From NCBI RefSeq assembly GCF_051020985.1, contig NC_135007.1:16705501-16769500 (forward strand): 64,000 nucleotides of DNA. Reading direction: 5' to 3'. Of this stretch, positions 61,317 to 64,000 are shown in pieces. Origin of the DNA: Nomia melanderi (Eukaryota > Arthropoda > Insecta > Hymenoptera > Halictidae). Under the pieces are notes generated by a model. That model made no database searches and was not told where the DNA came from. It saw nothing but the letters and a program-made list of their open reading frames with translations. Position numbers and translations under genes: made by a program. Every line of letters begins with the position of its first letter. Position 1 is the stretch's first letter.

Positions 61317-64000
61317 CGCTGCAGATTCTTCGCGGATCGAGGCAGCCGACACACGACGGAAGGGTGGCTCGCGTAACAAGGGCATTACCGGGAGCGATAC
61401 GGATCACGGGAGGAACAGTTACGCGATTACCGAACAAGCTCTAATTCATCTCCCATCATCCCTCGCGCCGCCCCCCGAAGGCACCATTAAGGGTGTCGCC
61501 TAACCGTAGACACCAGCGAGCAAGTTTCCGGGCGACGTTATTGCGCGAGTTCGAGAGACACCCGCGAGGAGGGAATTATTTCGCGAGCCCGGTAATGGCA
61601 GGTGTCTTCCCGTTGCCCTCCAATTAGAGATACTTTTCCGAACGACTTTCTCCCCTTTCCTCTCCGCCGCGTTCTCGAAGAAGACGCCATTTCCTTTGTC
61701 ATTGTCCTCTCATCCTTTGCCACTGTTTGCCACCTTTGTCGGTGCGCGAGATCGACGGCAAAGAGGACTGAAGAAATCGGGGGTGTGATGCGACGAGGAA
61801 ATTAGATGGCAGACGTGGCGGAATTAAAGAGTAATTTGGTCAAATGAATCTTCGAATTTCTGTTCTTGAATGGCGGTTGTTGATAAGGACTCACTCGAAA
61901 CGTACAATTTAGAGTGTTCGACTAGTCTGTATCAACACTTGCAATTATATTGGAAATTTTGTCGATTCAGCGCTCTCATTCGAGTGTTTAAGGGAAAGAC
62001 TAATTAGCTTTAAGACGATTATCCGAGTATATTCCATTATTCGCTTAGGAAGCCTATTCCAAATAGGATCTCCATGAAATTCAAGATTAATCTCAACTAC
62101 TTCGTCATCTTAGAAGTGAAATCAGCCTCTTTGTACAAACTAGAAAGCCACATGTGCAATTTATAAATGAATCGAACCTATCGAATCTATTTCCTGTAAC
62201 TTTAACATCGTCCATCTGTATCTGGAATTCTTTCGGGAGGCGGAAACGAATGTGCAGCGATGCGCAAAGCTGTTCAAGGTCGGAAAGCCGGCGCAGGCGG
62301 CCCCTGGGCATCGATGATTACAATAACAGCTCCGTAATCTCCTTCGATGGAGTTTCGACAACCGATACTGTTATTTTCCCCGCGAAAACCGGGTGTAATT
62401 TCATCGGGACGCGTTACCGACGATGTTAACACGCCTGGAGCCCACGCGCGGCGTATTAACCGTAGGTCGACTTTGTCTCGTTACCATCTAACAAGATAAT
62501 TAACAACTCCGTGGCTGCTCGAGCCGACGTGGAACATCGAGTTGCCTCTGTATACCCGCGATTCCATTAAAGGATACGTTTCCGTACGAAACGGAACACC
62601 CGCCGAACGTCCGTTACGCGAATCAGAGGGAATTCTAAGCTCGTCGGGTCTATCTGCTTTGCCAGACGTCTGCTTTCGTCGCTCCGAAACGAGGAAATTT
62701 CGATCATTCTCGTGCGGCAGTACTCGACTGGTCGCTCGTTTCCCTGCCGAAGAATGTAGATCACTCTTACGCGAGGAATTGAATCCTTTGACGAGACTGT
62801 CTTAACCTTCTACCCATGTCAACCTCTCGTTAGTTGAGTAGTTGAACTATTCATTTGCAGTTTTCGATTTTAGATATCGAAGCTGAGGGAAGGGTTGAAA
62901 GTAAAGTGTCGAAAATCTGTTTCGTTTCGCTGATGATAAGAAATATCTGAAGATAAACGCATGTGCAGAGCTCGAAAGGATAAAAAGACCTTTGAATTAA
63001 ACAAAGTTAAGACACTTGGTTGAAATAATAAATCACAAGGGAGCAGATCGACGAAGTGCCTGGAAATCAGGAAAATCGAAGATCACGCAGAAAGCGAACC
63101 CTGTAACGTTGTATAAACCTGTATTAAAGAGTCGCAGCGAGGGCTTTCGAAAATACGTGCAACCGAAAGGATCAAAGACTCTAAAAACAGAATGTCGACG
63201 TTCCACGGAAATAATTTCAGCCGAGAAGATCACGGAGCGCGATAGGAGAAAACGCCGGTTCAAAGGCGCAGCCCTAAACACGATCGTTACGCATCGAACG
63301 ACGCCGTTAATATCGCGGCGACCTCAGCGGGGCACAATTAATGTTCGACGAGAGTTGCGCCCCGAAACTTTCATCCCCCGTTACCTCGCGGGAATTTTCT
63401 GAATAATTCAAGGGGCGTGTCGGCGACCGCGCTGTTCTCGGCCCCCGGTCCGCGGGAGCCATTTCGCCGCCACGCTCGGCGGCCTTCGGGGCCAACTATT
63501 TTCCGCGCAGCGCGTTAAGATAACGCCCCGGATGCTAAGTAGGGCTCACGGAATCCGGCAAAGAAGACGTAACGCCGGGAATCGTTCGGAAACCGCTGGC
63601 GAACTCCGTCGGGCCTTCGTCGCGGGGAATATCGCTCGCGGACACCTGTGATTCAAACGATACTCCTGTAACGTTATCTGGTTTTAGAGGATTCCGTTCG
63701 AGGCCGAGGGTTCGGTCGAATGTTACCGTGACATTTCAGGGGGATTTTCTTTGGCAACGGGAGCACAGGAGTTAGAACTGACAACGGATATCGGTTCAAA
63801 TGTTTGTGGAACGTTTCACTTATTCTCGTTGCAGTCGGCGAATTTCTGGCATAGTTAGCTTTAATCGACTGTAACGTAGAAGGTTCGAGAGAACAGAGAT
63901 CGCGGAGTGCGTGGATTGATGGAATATATATTGGGAGATATAAGCGCCGATAAAACGGAGATTTTAAGATCTAAGTTTCGATAGCGAATTCTATGCGAGT

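Larger units (their letters stand above)
54201..64000. other. Right-hand non-coding region, part 3
   Basis: The stretch contains a purine/pyrimidine inverted repeat (54574-54633), TA and A runs (55122-55148), a GCC run (55325-55353), a CACTAAAAC-type element (59814-60019) and a short ORF with a signal-peptide-like start (61092-61316). I see no calcineurin exon and no other recognisable gene. Confidence 0.5.

Overview
The window looks like intron-rich chromosomal DNA from an insect, most likely a hymenopteran (bee, ant or wasp). The only protein family I recognise with certainty is the calcineurin A (protein phosphatase 2B) catalytic subunit. It is split into short minus-strand exons with GT..AG borders, one of them with insect-like residues. 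The surrounding DNA is visibly rich in CpG and carries many short elements flanked by TTAA, both of which fit Hymenoptera. The species assignment is inference.

Layout. Seven consecutive calcineurin A exons lie on the minus strand: 35143-35267, 27817-27928, 19364-19509, 11304-11443, 6180-6351, 5653-5779 and 4883-4963. They total 903 nt, about 300 residues, and join in frame without a stop. They run from the CGDIHG metal-binding motif to the acidic DDELMSDGDDG segment just after the calcineurin-B-binding helix. Introns are 7214, 8307, 7920, 4952, 400 and 689 nt. The N-terminal exon(s) upstream of VCGDIHG and the C-terminal exons (calmodulin-binding and autoinhibitory parts) were not found, so the gene probably runs off both sides of the window. 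If so, 35268-64000 is a long 5' intron and 1-4882 a 3' intron; an intergenic origin for part of the right side cannot be excluded.

The non-coding remainder is full of repeats: a GA and GATA microsatellite block (about 1.4-2.4 kb), a regular 32-bp tandem array (8.2 kb), a 76-77-bp minisatellite (20.1-20.3 kb), pyrimidine-rich blocks (16.6, 33.9 and 45 kb), a tRNA-derived SINE-like sequence (41.3-41.6 kb), and several families of short non-autonomous DNA transposons, most flanked by TTAA as in piggyBac-type insertion. A nearly perfect inverted repeat with arms of about 90 bp (26685-26883) lies inside a calcineurin A intron and would fold into long double-stranded RNA in the pre-mRNA.

Three weak plus-strand hints of other genes are recorded with low confidence: a TATA box with ATG immediately followed by a consensus splice donor (40580-40655), a possible mini-exon encoding MSAAK (50898-50933), and a 74-codon ORF with a signal-peptide-like start and Cys-containing pentapeptide repeats (61092-61316). 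I did not find a convincing new biological system. The best leads are the intronic hairpins, the TTAA element families and the strictly periodic 32-bp array.
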